Below are positions 1 to 8,568 of a stretch of DNA of 64,000 nt, in pieces. Made by a program: the position numbers and the translations under genes. Position 1 is the first letter of the stretch, and the number at the start of each line of letters is the position of its first letter. The DNA lies in the NCBI RefSeq assembly GCF_002214185.1, contig NZ_CP022161.1, forward strand, positions 6,455,486-6,519,485, written 5' to 3'. Under the pieces are notes generated by a model, which saw only the letters and a list, made by a program, of their open reading frames with translations, searched no databases and had not been told where the DNA came from. Source of the DNA: Streptomyces capitiformicae (GTDB taxonomy: Bacteria > Actinomycetota > Actinomycetes > Streptomycetales > Streptomycetaceae).

Positions 1-210
1 CCCGCATGGTGCCATACGTCACTGTGGGTTGGAACGGCGGGGTGTGTGGTTCCCGTGGCTTTCCGGTGGCGTGTCAACACGGAAGCGGCGTGGGCGGGTT
101 CTCTGGCGCTGCCGGGAAGTCGGGGGTGTCAGTGGCGCGTTGTACGCGGCTGGGTGCGTGAGTGACACGGGGCGGAGCCGCATATCGGCAGAGCCCCGGG
201 TCCCTTGAAG

Positions 211-240
211 CCCGCGCCCCTTGAAAGCAAGGGGCGCGGG
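211..240 (-). terminator. Intrinsic hairpin after trmI
   Basis: A perfect 12-bp inverted repeat (CCCGCGCCCCTT / AAGGGGCGCGGG) with a 6-nt loop lies 15 bp beyond the trmI stop on the minus strand. It is a GC-rich Streptomyces-type terminator without an obvious U tract. Bases 1-210 hold no gene that I can support and are probably the leader of the next minus-strand gene off the left edge. Confidence 0.7.
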
Positions 241-255
241 GTCATGCGTTCCGGT

Positions 256-1158
256 TCAGCGGGCGGTGCCGCCGTCGGCGTTGGGGCCGGCGTAGTCCTC
301 GCCGTAGGCGCCCTTGGCGGGGCGGCGGCGGCGCATGGGCGGCTCGACGCCGTCGGCGAGGCGGCGGGCGGTGAGCAGGAAGCCGGTGTGGCCGATCATG
401 CGGTGGTCGGGGCGGACGGCGAGGCCCTCGATGTGCCAGTTGCGGATCATCGTCTCCCAGGCGGTCGGCTCGTTGAAGCAGCCGATCTCGCGGATGGACT
501 CGACGGTCCGGGCGAGCTGGGTGGTGGTGGCGACGTAGCAGCAGAGGATGCCGCCGGGGACGAGGGCCTTGGAGACGGCCTCCAGGCATTCCCAGGGGGC
601 GAGCATGTCGAGGATGACGCGGTCGACGTCGGTGTCGGACAGGTTGTCCTGGAGGTCGCCGACGGTGAGCTGCCAGGCGGGGTGCGGGCCGCCGAAGTAG
701 CGCTCCACGTTCTGCTTCGCGATCTCGGCGAAGTCCTCGCGGCGCTCGTAGCTGTGCAGCATGCCCTGGTCGCCGATGGCGCGCAGCAGGAAGCTGCTGA
801 GCGAGCCGGAGCCGACGCCGGCCTCGACGACGCGGGCGCCGGGGAAGATGTCGGCGAAGGCGAGGATCTGCCCCGCGTCCTTGGGGTAGACCACGGCGGC
901 GCCGCGGGGCATGGACAGGACGTAGTCGGGGAGCAGGGGGCGCAGCGCCAGGTAGGCGACGTTCCCCGTGGTGCGGACAACACTGCCCTCGGGTGCGCCG
1001 ATCAGCTCGTCGTGCGGGAAGGAACCCTTGTGGGTGTGGAAGTTCTTCCCGGCTTCGAGCGTGAACGTGTAGTGGCGTCCCTTGGGGTCGGTCAGCTGTA
1101 CCTGGTCCCCGACCTTGAAGGGCCCGCGACGGCGGGCGGCACCGGTCGGTTCGGACAT
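256..1158 (-). CDS. trmI: tRNA (adenine-N1)-methyltransferase, TrmI family
   Basis: This 300-residue cytoplasmic SAM-dependent enzyme should methylate N1 of A58 in the tRNA T-loop. The N-terminal ~75 residues are a small beta domain (GDQVQLTDPKGRHY, then FHTHKGSFPHDELIG). The Rossmann methyltransferase fold follows, with the SAM motif EAGVGSGSL at residues 112-120 and an acidic ILDMLAPWE motif at 182-190. The length is normal for actinobacterial TrmI. ATG at 1158 directly precedes MSEPTG. Downstream (off the left edge) the conserved neighbour in Streptomyces is the proteasomal ARC ATPase, and upstream is the site-2 protease; this linkage is known from the genus, not seen here. The arginine-rich C-terminus (RRRRPAKG) may contact tRNA (inference). 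Confidence 0.93.
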   Translation of the reverse strand: MSEPTGAARRRGPFKVGDQVQLTDPKGRHYTFTLEAGKNFHTHKGSFPHDELIGAPEGSVVRTTGNVAYLALRPLLPDYVLSMPRGAAVVYPKDAGQILAFADIFPGARVVEAGVGSGSLSSFLLRAIGDQGMLHSYERREDFAEIAKQNVERYFGGPHPAWQLTVGDLQDNLSDTDVDRVILDMLAPWECLEAVSKALVPGGILCCYVATTTQLARTVESIREIGCFNEPTAWETMIRNWHIEGLAVRPDHRMIGHTGFLLTARRLADGVEPPMRRRRPAKGAYGEDYAGPNADGGTAR

Positions 1159-1251
1159 GTGACTCAGCCTACCGGCGTTTGGCGGGGCTGCCGACCACTG
1201 GGTGAGCTCGGGCCCGTGGCGGCACTGCAGGTCCGTCGTGGCTGGTCGCTC

Positions 1252-1329
1252 CCCCCACTCTCGGCTTCTCCCCCACTCTCGACTTCGCTCGAGCGGGAGG
1301 GACCCCCATGAGCGGGGGGACCCCCATCG
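1252..1329. repeat. Streptomyces intergenic REP-like repeat
   Basis: Short repeated blocks: CCCCCACTCTCG occurs twice (about 1252 and 1271), and GGGACCCCCAT-type blocks occur twice (about 1300-1327) around a GCTCGAGC palindrome. This resembles a repeat I associate with intergenic spacers in Streptomyces genomes. It sits between the trmI start and the stop of the protease gene. Copy number elsewhere cannot be judged from this window. Confidence 0.5.
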
Positions 1330-1356
1330 CGGCGGAGCCGCACATCGATACGGCCT

Positions 1357-1375
1357 CGCGCCCCTTCAGGGCGCG
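1357..1375 (-). terminator. Hairpin after the site-2 protease gene
   Basis: A 7-bp perfect stem CGCGCCC / GGGCGCG with a 5-nt loop, about 30 bp beyond the stop of the minus-strand protease gene. A plausible intrinsic terminator. Confidence 0.5.
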
Positions 1376-1405
1376 GTACCGCACCGGTGTCCTCAAAGGC
1401 CTCGC

Positions 1406-2932
1406 TCAGTTGGGGCGGGCCATGGCCTTTACGAAGGCTCGTTCCACGTCCGCTGCTGACAGGACTCCGTAGATCTCTCCGGACTCCTCGACCACCAGGT
1501 ACTCCGTCGCCGGGGCCGCACGGAGGGCGTCCAAGAGGTCCTCCCCCGCCAGTTCCGCGGAGACTCGCATGCCGTCGGTGAGGTCCTGGGCGAGGCCGCT
1601 GACGGGGACCCAGGGTCGGCGGTGTTCGGGGACGCCGACGATGGCGGCCTCGCGGACGAGGGAGAGGGGTTCGCCGTCGGGGTCGACCACGACGAGGGCG
1701 CGGGCGCCGGCTTCGTTGGCGCGGCGCAGGGCCTCGGAGAGGGGGGTGTCGGTCTCGACGGGGACCGCGCGGCGGGTGAGGGCGCGGGCCTGGAGTTCGG
1801 GGAGGTGTTCGCGCAGGCGGGCCATGCGGAGGCTGTTGCCGGCGCCGGTCCAGATGATCGCGGCGAGGATGGCGGCCAGCAGGGCGTCCATGACGGTGTC
1901 CATGCCGACGCTGTCCTCAGCGGCGGAGCCGAGGGCGCCGGACTGGGTGAACAGGGGCAGGCCGATGAGGACGGAGACGGCGAGGGCGCGGCCGGCCCAG
2001 GCGGCGGCGATGGTGCCGCTCATCGGCTTGCCGGTGAGCTTCCAGACGACGGCGCGGAGCATGCGGCCGCCGTCGAGGGGGAGGCCGGGCAGCAGGTTGA
2101 AGGCGGCGACGATGAGGTTGGAGATCATCAGGCCGGCCAGTAGGACGCCGGGGACGGTGCCCGGCTCGACGGTCTGCAGGGCGAGGTAGAAGGCGCCTGC
2201 GAGGACCAGGGAGAGCAGGGGGCCGACGAAGGCCAGTATGAATTCGCGGCCGGGGGTCTCGGATTCCTTCTCGATCTCGGAGACTCCGCCGAAGAACTGG
2301 AGCTGGATGCGCCGTACCGGCAGTTTGAAGCGGAGGGCGGCGACGGTGTGGGCGAGTTCGTGGACGAGTACGGAGGCGTAGAAGGCGACCGCGAAGAAAA
2401 GGGAGACCAGGTAGCGGGCGCCGCCGAGTTCGGGCAGGACGCGGTCGAGTTGGCCGCCGAAGACCCAGGTGATGAGGGCGGCGACGAGGAACCAGCTGGG
2501 GGCGACGTAGACGGGTACGCCGAAGAGGCGACCCATCAGGATGCCGCCGCCGGGTTCCTTGGGGCGCTCGGGCGGCTTGGGGGCGTCCGAGTGGGCGTGG
2601 AGGCGCGCGGTGGTGGTCGTGGTCTCCGGCTCGTCGGTCGGCGCCTTCTTCAGGTCGGCCGGGTCCGGGGACTGCGCCAGGGCCTGGGACTGCTGCGGGG
2701 TCTTCGCGGTCTCCGTGTCCTGTGGGGGCTGCTGGGCGGCTTCAGGGTCCCCGGGGTTCGTCGGGGCGGAGTCGCCGTGGGGCTCGGGGTCGGCGGCGGG
2801 GTCGTTGTTCGCAGGGCGGGGCCCGGCGGGGGGCCTTTCCTCTGCCGGTGTGTCGGTCGCGTGGCGGTCCGCGCGTTCCGTCGCCTCGTCACTGCCGGAC
2901 CGCGGCTGCCCGCTCCCGCCGCTCGTCTCCAC
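1406..2932 (-). CDS. Site-2 protease (M50) with tandem CBS domains
   Basis: This 508-residue integral membrane zinc metalloprotease is of the S2P/SpoIVFB type, which cleaves membrane-embedded substrates such as anti-sigma factors. The zinc motif HELAH is at residues 191-195, and the second metal-ligand motif LPLDGGR is at about 284-290. Several hydrophobic segments cover about 145-370. Two CBS modules cover about 385-505 and probably sense an adenosyl ligand (family knowledge). The first ~130 residues are a low-complexity Pro/Thr/Glu/Asp tail, presumably cytoplasmic. The GTG at 2932 is the furthest upstream start; an internal ATG at residue 133 (MGRLFGVP) would give just the core protease, so the N-terminus is uncertain. 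It is divergent from the RecB-type gene across a ~210-bp promoter region. Confidence 0.9.
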   Translation of the reverse strand: METSGGSGQPRSGSDEATERADRHATDTPAEERPPAGPRPANNDPAADPEPHGDSAPTNPGDPEAAQQPPQDTETAKTPQQSQALAQSPDPADLKKAPTDEPETTTTTARLHAHSDAPKPPERPKEPGGGILMGRLFGVPVYVAPSWFLVAALITWVFGGQLDRVLPELGGARYLVSLFFAVAFYASVLVHELAHTVAALRFKLPVRRIQLQFFGGVSEIEKESETPGREFILAFVGPLLSLVLAGAFYLALQTVEPGTVPGVLLAGLMISNLIVAAFNLLPGLPLDGGRMLRAVVWKLTGKPMSGTIAAAWAGRALAVSVLIGLPLFTQSGALGSAAEDSVGMDTVMDALLAAILAAIIWTGAGNSLRMARLREHLPELQARALTRRAVPVETDTPLSEALRRANEAGARALVVVDPDGEPLSLVREAAIVGVPEHRRPWVPVSGLAQDLTDGMRVSAELAGEDLLDALRAAPATEYLVVEESGEIYGVLSAADVERAFVKAMARPN

Positions 2933-3150
2933 GATGTCCCCTCGTTCGAAGCGTCTTCCGCGCCTGTGGCCGGGCGGAAGGGTCTGTGGTCGATGCTATG
3001 CGGTCGTCGCGGTGCGGTCCGCCTCGGCACCCTCTCAGCTTTCCCTGAGGTCGCAGGAGGCACACCGGTGTCGGGAGGCGGTGCGCGGAGCGTCGGTCGG
3101 GCGGGACCCGTGGCTGTCACTGTCAGTGGTGGGCCGTATGGTCTGTGCTC

Positions 3151-4080
3151 ATGGAAAACAGCGGCGAGGGCACCGGCGGCGGCACGGGTGGGACGGGTGG
3201 CGAGGGCGTTCGTGGTGGCGTGCGGGCCGCCGCGCCGCCGGCCTCGCTGTCGCCCTCGCGCGCCAGTGACTTCATGCAGTGCCCGTTGCTCTACCGGTTC
3301 CGGGTGATCGACCGGCTGCCGGAGAAGCCGAGTGAGGCGGCGACGCGCGGCACGCTGGTGCACGCGGTGCTGGAGCGGCTCTTCGACGCGCCGGCGGCCG
3401 AGCGGACGGCGCCGCGGGCGAAGGCGTTGGTGCCGGGGCAGTGGGACCGGTTGCGGGAGACGAGGCCGGAGGTCGTGGAGCTGTTCGCGGACGACCCGGA
3501 GGGTGAGCGGCTGGCCCGTTGGCTGGGCGAGGCGGAGCGGTTGGTGGAGCGCTGGTTCACGCTGGAGGATCCGACGCGGTTGGAGCCCGCCGAGCGCGAG
3601 TTGTTCGTGGAGGCGGAGCTGGAGTCGGGGCTCAGGCTGCGCGGGATCATCGACCGGGTGGATGTGGCGTCCACCGGTGAGGTGCGGATCGTCGACTACA
3701 AGACGGGCAAGGCGCCGCGACCCGAGTACGCCGAGGGCGCGCTGTTCCAGATGAAGTTCTACGCCCTGGTGGTGTGGCGGTTGAAGCAGGTGGTGCCGCG
3801 CCGTCTCCAGCTGGTCTATCTGGGCAGCGGGGATGTGCTGACGTACGACCCGGTGATCGCGGATCTGGAGCGGGTGGAGCGCAAGCTGCTGGCGCTGTGG
3901 GAGGCGATCCGGCTGGCGACCGAGACGGGTGACTGGCGGCCGCGGCCGACCAAGCTGTGCGGTTGGTGCGATCACCAGGCGGTGTGTCCGGAATTCGGTG
4001 GCACTCCCCCGCCGTACCCGCTCCAGGTGAGGTCGAGCGAGTCGGTGGGTGGGCCGCAAGGCAGAATGGGCCCGGACTAG
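3151..4080 (+). CDS. RecB-family PD-(D/E)XK exonuclease
   Basis: A 309-residue stand-alone nuclease of the RecB/Cas4-like family. After a Gly-rich start it has the family entry motif LSPSRASDFMQCP, then a catalytic core with GIIDRVDV and IVDYKTGK (the D...DxK metal-binding set). A C-terminal cysteine cluster, CGWCDHQAVC, together with the Cys in MQCPLLY suggests an Fe-S cluster as in AddB/Cas4 nucleases (family knowledge). An in-frame GTG six bases upstream (3145) is an alternative start. Only 15 bp separate it from the response regulator, so the two are probably co-transcribed. It likely acts in DNA repair, but no helicase partner is adjacent. Confidence 0.9.
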   Translation: MENSGEGTGGGTGGTGGEGVRGGVRAAAPPASLSPSRASDFMQCPLLYRFRVIDRLPEKPSEAATRGTLVHAVLERLFDAPAAERTAPRAKALVPGQWDRLRETRPEVVELFADDPEGERLARWLGEAERLVERWFTLEDPTRLEPAERELFVEAELESGLRLRGIIDRVDVASTGEVRIVDYKTGKAPRPEYAEGALFQMKFYALVVWRLKQVVPRRLQLVYLGSGDVLTYDPVIADLERVERKLLALWEAIRLATETGDWRPRPTKLCGWCDHQAVCPEFGGTPPPYPLQVRSSESVGGPQGRMGPD

Positions 4081-4095
4081 CCGAAGGAGACTTTC

Positions 4096-4767
4096 GTGGC
4101 CATCCGCGTCCTACTGGTTGACGACCAGCCCCTGCTGCGTACGGGCTTTCGGATGATTCTGGAGGCGGAGCAGGACATCGCTGTCGTCGGGGAGGCCGGT
4201 GACGGTCTCCAGGCGCTCGACCAGGTGCGAGCGCTGCAGCCTGATGTGGTTCTGATGGACATCCGTATGCCGCGGATGGACGGGGTGGAGGCGACGCGGC
4301 AGATCACCGGGCCGGGGCGGGACGGTCCGGCGAAGGTGCTGGTGCTGACGACCTTCGACCTGGACGAGTACGTGGTGGAGGCGTTGCGGGCGGGGGCCAG
4401 TGGGTTCCTGTTGAAGGACGCTCCGGCGAACGAGTTGGTGCAGGCGATCCGGGTGGTCGCGGCGGGTGAGGCGATGCTGGCGCCGAGCATCACGCGTCGG
4501 CTGCTGGACAAGTACGCGGAGCATCTGCCGTCGGGCGACGAGCCGGTGCCGGACACGTTGCACACGCTGACCGACCGTGAGGTCGAGGTGCTGAAGCTGG
4601 TGGCGCGGGGCCTTTCGAACGCGGAGATCGCCGCGGATCTGTTTGTCAGCGAGACCACGGTCAAGACGCATGTGGGGCATGTGCTCACCAAGTTGGGGCT
4701 GCGTGACCGGGTGCAGGCGGCGGTGTACGCGTACGAGAGCGGGCTGGTGCGTCCCGGCGCGCAGTAG
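4096..4767 (+). CDS. NarL/FixJ-type response regulator
   Basis: A 223-residue two-component transcription factor. The receiver domain (about 3-120) has the acidic pair DD at 9-10, the phospho-acceptor Asp55 in VVLMDIRMP, a Thr in LVLTTFD and a Lys in FLLKDAP. The C-terminal LuxR helix-turn-helix starts at LTDREVEVLKLVARG and includes SETTVKTHV. GTG at 4096 follows a strong GAAGGAG ribosome-binding site. No histidine kinase is adjacent, so it is an orphan regulator here; the input kinase and target genes cannot be inferred from the window. Confidence 0.93.
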   Translation: MAIRVLLVDDQPLLRTGFRMILEAEQDIAVVGEAGDGLQALDQVRALQPDVVLMDIRMPRMDGVEATRQITGPGRDGPAKVLVLTTFDLDEYVVEALRAGASGFLLKDAPANELVQAIRVVAAGEAMLAPSITRRLLDKYAEHLPSGDEPVPDTLHTLTDREVEVLKLVARGLSNAEIAADLFVSETTVKTHVGHVLTKLGLRDRVQAAVYAYESGLVRPGAQ

Positions 4768-4797
4768 AGCGGTCGAGCCCGGCATCGCAATTGTGCG

Positions 4798-4835
4798 CCG
4801 AGGGCGCCCTCTTCGGGTGAAGGGGGCGCCCTCGG
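4798..4835. terminator. Bidirectional hairpin between convergent genes
   Basis: A perfect 12-bp stem CCGAGGGCGCCC / GGGCGCCCTCGG with a 14-nt loop lies between the plus-strand response regulator and the minus-strand binding-protein gene. It can serve both directions. Confidence 0.75.
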
Positions 4836-4890
4836 TGTCGTACGGGGCCGTACGGGGGTTGTCGTTCGGGGGGTGTCGTTCGGGGGGGGG

Positions 4891-6468
4891 TTAGTCCTTG
4901 CTGATCTCCCAGAAGCGGAACACGGTCGACGCGTCCAGGCAGTACTCGAGGCCGTAGACGTTGTCGCGGACGACGGCGTACTGCTTGGCCTGCCAGATGG
5001 GGATGAGGGGGACGTCCTCGGCGACGATGTTCTGCAGTTGGGCGTATTCCTTCTCCGTGGACGAGCGCTCGCGCAGGGCGGCGGTCTTGGGGAGGAGGTC
5101 ACCGGTGATGGTCTTGTTGGTGTAGTTGTTGCCCAGGACGTTGCCCTTGCCGAAGAAGGGGCCGGTGAAGTTGTCGGGGTCCGGGTAGTCGGGGATCCAG
5201 CCCTTGACGTACACGCCGTACTTGCCGTCGGCGATGTCCTTCTCGTACTGGTCGAACGGGACGGACTTCATGGTCGCGTCGAACAGGCCGCTGTCGTTGA
5301 GCTGCTCCGCGATGGCCTTCAACTCCTGGTCGGTGGAGGGGCCGTAGCGCGACGGCGTGGACCAGAGGGTCAGCTTCACCTTGCCGGTGATGCCGTCGGC
5401 GCGCAGGGCCGCCTCGGCCTTGTCCTCGGAGGGGCGGGCGCCGTAGGTGTCGAAGAAGGCGGTGTTGTGGCCGGTGATGCCGGCCGGGATGATCGAGTAC
5501 AGCGGTGTCGCAGTGTCCTGGTAGACCTCGCCGACGAGGGCCTCGCGGTCAAGGAGGTAGGCGATGGCCTGGCGGACGCCGAGCTTGCCGGTGACCGGGT
5601 CGTCCATGTTGAAGACCAGGTGCTGTACCTCGGCGCCGGTGCCGTCGACGATGTCGACGCCGCTGGCGGTGGAGGTTTCGGTCTCGATGTCGGAGATGTC
5701 CGAGGCGCTGAGGCCTCGGTAGGTGACGTCGACCTCGCCCTCCAGGAGGGCCTTCTTGAGGGCGTCCTGGTCGCCGTGGAAGAGCTTGAGGGTGACGCCC
5801 TGGTTCTCGACGTCGGCGGTGCCCTTGTAGTTCTCGTTGACCGTGAAGACGGCCTCGTCCTCGCTGAAGGACTCCAGCTTGTACGGGCCGGAGCCGATGG
5901 CCTCGCCGTCCTCGCGGAGACCGTCGGCGTCGTAGGTGCTCTCGTCGACGATGGAGCCGGCGCCGGAGGCAATCTTGCTGGGGAAGGTGGCGTCGGCGTA
6001 CTTGAGGTTGAAGCGGACGGTCTTGTCGTCCGGGGTCTCGACGTTGTCGAGCATGGGGAACATGATCGCGGGCCCCTCGGGGTCGTTGATCTTCAGCATG
6101 CGGTCGAAGGAGAACTTGACGTCCTTCGCGGTGAGGGCTTCACCGTTGCTGAACTTCAGGCCGTCCTTCAGGGTGCATTCGTAGACCGTGGTCCCGGTGC
6201 CCGTGAAGTCGCACTCCTCGGCGAGGTCCGGCTCGGGCTCGGTGGCTCCGTTGGGGAAGCTCAGCAGGGACTGGAAGACGTTGTTGAAGAGCAGCCAGGA
6301 TCCGGGGTCGTAGCCGGAGGCGGGGTCGGTGGCGAGGACGTCGTCGGACATCCCCATCACCACGTTGGAGCCGGAGCCGCCGGTGCCCCCGGTCTCGGAG
6401 CCGCAAGCGGTCAGCAGACCGGCGGCCAGCCCTGTCGCGATGGTGAGGACGGGCCACTGGGTGCGCAT
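4891..6468 (-). CDS. Oligopeptide-type ABC substrate-binding lipoprotein
   Basis: A 525-residue family 5 solute-binding protein (DppA/OppA type). Start ATG 6468 gives a lipoprotein signal: MRTQWP, a hydrophobic stretch, then the lipobox LLTACG with the modified Cys near residue 20. Typical SBP_bac_5 motifs are YECTLKDGLKFSNGE, GSGPYKL, the hinge region LLDREALVGEVYQD and the terminal IPIWQAKQYAVVRD. It should capture peptides or similar solutes outside the membrane. A close paralogue lies 90 bp upstream on the same strand. No permease or ATPase genes are adjacent to either, so they must use a transporter encoded elsewhere or act as sensors (inference). Confidence 0.9.
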   Translation of the reverse strand: MRTQWPVLTIATGLAAGLLTACGSETGGTGGSGSNVVMGMSDDVLATDPASGYDPGSWLLFNNVFQSLLSFPNGATEPEPDLAEECDFTGTGTTVYECTLKDGLKFSNGEALTAKDVKFSFDRMLKINDPEGPAIMFPMLDNVETPDDKTVRFNLKYADATFPSKIASGAGSIVDESTYDADGLREDGEAIGSGPYKLESFSEDEAVFTVNENYKGTADVENQGVTLKLFHGDQDALKKALLEGEVDVTYRGLSASDISDIETETSTASGVDIVDGTGAEVQHLVFNMDDPVTGKLGVRQAIAYLLDREALVGEVYQDTATPLYSIIPAGITGHNTAFFDTYGARPSEDKAEAALRADGITGKVKLTLWSTPSRYGPSTDQELKAIAEQLNDSGLFDATMKSVPFDQYEKDIADGKYGVYVKGWIPDYPDPDNFTGPFFGKGNVLGNNYTNKTITGDLLPKTAALRERSSTEKEYAQLQNIVAEDVPLIPIWQAKQYAVVRDNVYGLEYCLDASTVFRFWEISKD

Positions 6469-6512
6469 GTTCACGTATGAGTGCCTTGGTGTCGTCGGGT
6501 GGTGTCTTACTG

Positions 6513-6541
6513 CGCGCCGGGCTCCCCCGAGGGCCGGCGCG
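6513..6541 (-). terminator. Hairpin between the two binding-protein genes
   Basis: An 8-bp perfect stem CGCGCCGG / CCGGCGCG with a 13-nt loop just beyond the stop of the upstream minus-strand binding-protein gene. It suggests at least partial termination between the paralogues. Confidence 0.5.
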
Positions 6542-6557
6542 TAGGGGGTGAGGTCGG

Positions 6558-8162
6558 TCAGTTGCCCATGCCGCGGCCGAGTTCCCACAGTTGGAGCGTC
6601 GAGGCGGAGTTGAGGGCGTATTCGGCGCCGGTGATGTCGTCGCGGGTGGCGACGTACTGCTTGCCCTGCCACAGGGGCAGAATCGGTACGTCGGCGGCGA
6701 CGATGTCCTGGATGCGGGTGAGGCTCTCGGAGGCGGTGAGGCGGTCGGCCTGGCGGCGGGAGGCGGGGATCAGCTCGCTGCGGATCTCGCTGTTGGCGTA
6801 CGGCGAGCCGAGGAAGTTGTCCTTGTCGAGGAAGGGCGCGAGATAGTTGTCGGCGTCCGGGAAGTCCGGGAACCAGCCCATGCCGTAGACGGCGTACTCG
6901 CCTTCCTTTTCGGCGGGGCGGAACGTCGACCAGGGCGTGCCCTTGATGTCGACGTCGAAGAGGCCGCTGTCGTTGAGCTGCTTCTTCAGCAGCTCGAACT
7001 CCGTCTTCGTGGCCGATCCGTAGTGGTCGGTCGTGTAGTGCAGGGTGAGTTTCACCGGGGTGGTGATGCCGGCCTTCTCCAGGGTCGACTTCGCTTTGGG
7101 GGCGCTCGGGTCGCCGTACTTGTCGAGGAACGAGTCGGTGTGGCCGATGATGCCGGCGGGGACCAGGGAGAAGAGCGGCTCGGCCTGGGAGTCGTACACC
7201 TTGGAGACCAGTTCGCCGCGGTCGATGACCTGGGCCATGGCCCGGCGCACGGCGGTGCTCTTCACCGGGGAGGCCTCGGTGTTGAAGGCGAGGTAGCGGA
7301 TCTCCAGGCCGGCGGACTCGATCAGGTCGATGTCGCTGTCGTCGGCCTGGGAGAACTTGGTGATCTGTTCCGGCGTCATGCCACGGATCATCAGGTCGAT
7401 GTCACCGCCCGCGAGGGCGGCGCCCATGGCGTCGGCGCTCGCGAAGGAACGCAGTTCGACCTGGTCGTGCTTCGGGTCCAACTGGCCTTTGTAGTGGGGG
7501 TTCTTGGTGAAGACGGCCTTGACCAGTTCGTTGTTCTCGACCTCGGCGTCGAGGGTGTACGGGCCGGAGCCGTCGACCTCGAAGCCGTCGCGGAGCTTGT
7601 TCTTGTCGTAGTCGGCCGGGTTGAGGATGCCCGCGATCGGCGTGGTCAGCTTGTAAGGGAGGGCCGCGTCGGGGCTGTTGAGGTGGAAGATCACCTCTTT
7701 GGCACCCTTGGTCTCGACGAGGTCGATGGTGGAGAGCAGGGCGAAGACGCCGCTGTCGGCCTTGAGGGAGCGGGCGCGGTCGATGGAGAACTTCACGGCC
7801 TCGGCGGTGATGGGGCTGCCGTCGGCGAACTTCAGACCGCTGCGCAGGGTACAGACGTAGCGCTCGTTGCCGGTGTCGGTGAAGCGGCAGTCGGAGGCGG
7901 CCTCGGGTTCGGGTTCGCCGTCGCCGCGGGACTGGACCAGGAGCGTCTGCACGGTCTGGCGGAGGATGTTCCAGGTGCCGACGTCGTAGGCGTAGGCCGG
8001 GTCGATGGGGGCCGGGGAGTCCGTCGAGGCGGTGAACCGGTCGGTGGTGCCGACGACGATGGCGTCGCCGCCGCCGCCCTCACTGTCGGTCGCGCCGCAG
8101 GCGGCGAGGACCGGGGCGAGCAGACCGATCACGGCCGGCAGCACCAGGGACTTGCGGTTCAT
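6558..8162 (-). CDS. Second oligopeptide-type ABC substrate-binding lipoprotein
   Basis: A 534-residue family 5 solute-binding protein, paralogous to the downstream neighbour. ATG 8162 follows AGGAG with a 10-nt spacer. The signal MNRKSLVLPAV leads to the lipobox VLAACG. Shared motifs are YVCTLRSGLKFADGS, GSGPYTL, the segment EPLFSLVPAGIIGH (EPLF corresponding to TPLY in the paralogue) and LPLWQGKQYVATRDD. The similarity runs end to end, so this is an old tandem duplication. Longer in-frame starts upstream would put residues before the signal peptide and are unlikely. The ligand is unknown. Confidence 0.9.
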   Translation of the reverse strand: MNRKSLVLPAVIGLLAPVLAACGATDSEGGGGDAIVVGTTDRFTASTDSPAPIDPAYAYDVGTWNILRQTVQTLLVQSRGDGEPEPEAASDCRFTDTGNERYVCTLRSGLKFADGSPITAEAVKFSIDRARSLKADSGVFALLSTIDLVETKGAKEVIFHLNSPDAALPYKLTTPIAGILNPADYDKNKLRDGFEVDGSGPYTLDAEVENNELVKAVFTKNPHYKGQLDPKHDQVELRSFASADAMGAALAGGDIDLMIRGMTPEQITKFSQADDSDIDLIESAGLEIRYLAFNTEASPVKSTAVRRAMAQVIDRGELVSKVYDSQAEPLFSLVPAGIIGHTDSFLDKYGDPSAPKAKSTLEKAGITTPVKLTLHYTTDHYGSATKTEFELLKKQLNDSGLFDVDIKGTPWSTFRPAEKEGEYAVYGMGWFPDFPDADNYLAPFLDKDNFLGSPYANSEIRSELIPASRRQADRLTASESLTRIQDIVAADVPILPLWQGKQYVATRDDITGAEYALNSASTLQLWELGRGMGN

Positions 8163-8568
8163 GCTCGTGTTACTCCTGAGCTGTGTTCCGAGACGGGTGC
8201 AGGCGGGGTGGGGCGAGCGCGTCACGGGGCGTACGGCGATGTTCTCGCGTCGAGATTAGCTCGGTTGATCTAAGTGGCCCGCGCGCAAGGGAGTTGGGTT
8301 CCCCTCACGCTGTGGAACCGGGCGTGAACGGAAATGGTGTAGTACCCATGGAATGTTTGGGTGCACCCTTCACCAATCGGGACACAAGGGCGCGCCGAAC
8401 ACCCGTGAATGCGGGGATTCGGCGCGCCTGAAGGGGGCCTCGGAGCACCTTTCGAGTGGTAAACGTCACAGCTGGAAAGGGCTTCCCGGGCGCGGGAATT
8501 CAGTCATTCCCCGTCGGCTGAATTTCCCCGGCCGAGGCCTGTCGGTGATCTTGGAATTTCTTGCGCTT
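8163..8568. other. 406-bp intergenic region, promoter and two hairpins
   Basis: No gene is visible. The region holds the leader of the binding-protein gene (to 8163). A perfect 11-bp stem GGCGCGCCGAA / TTCGGCGCGCC lies at 8389-8428, with an inner CCCG/CGGG helix. A second inverted repeat at 8494-8530 (GGGAATTCAG / CTGAATTTCC) lies downstream of the HAD gene. The hairpins most likely end transcription of the minus-strand HAD gene. No riboswitch fold could be recognised by eye. Confidence 0.5.
8494..8530 (-). terminator. Inverted repeat after the HAD gene
   Basis: GGGAATTCAG pairs with CTGAATTTCC with one mismatch about 40 bp beyond the HAD stop. A second, stronger stem at 8389-8428 follows. 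Confidence 0.45.

Noticed and set aside
8389..8428. Riboswitch upstream of the binding-protein gene
   Set aside because: A simple two-tier hairpin without the conserved loops of any known riboswitch; it fits a terminator for the HAD gene.
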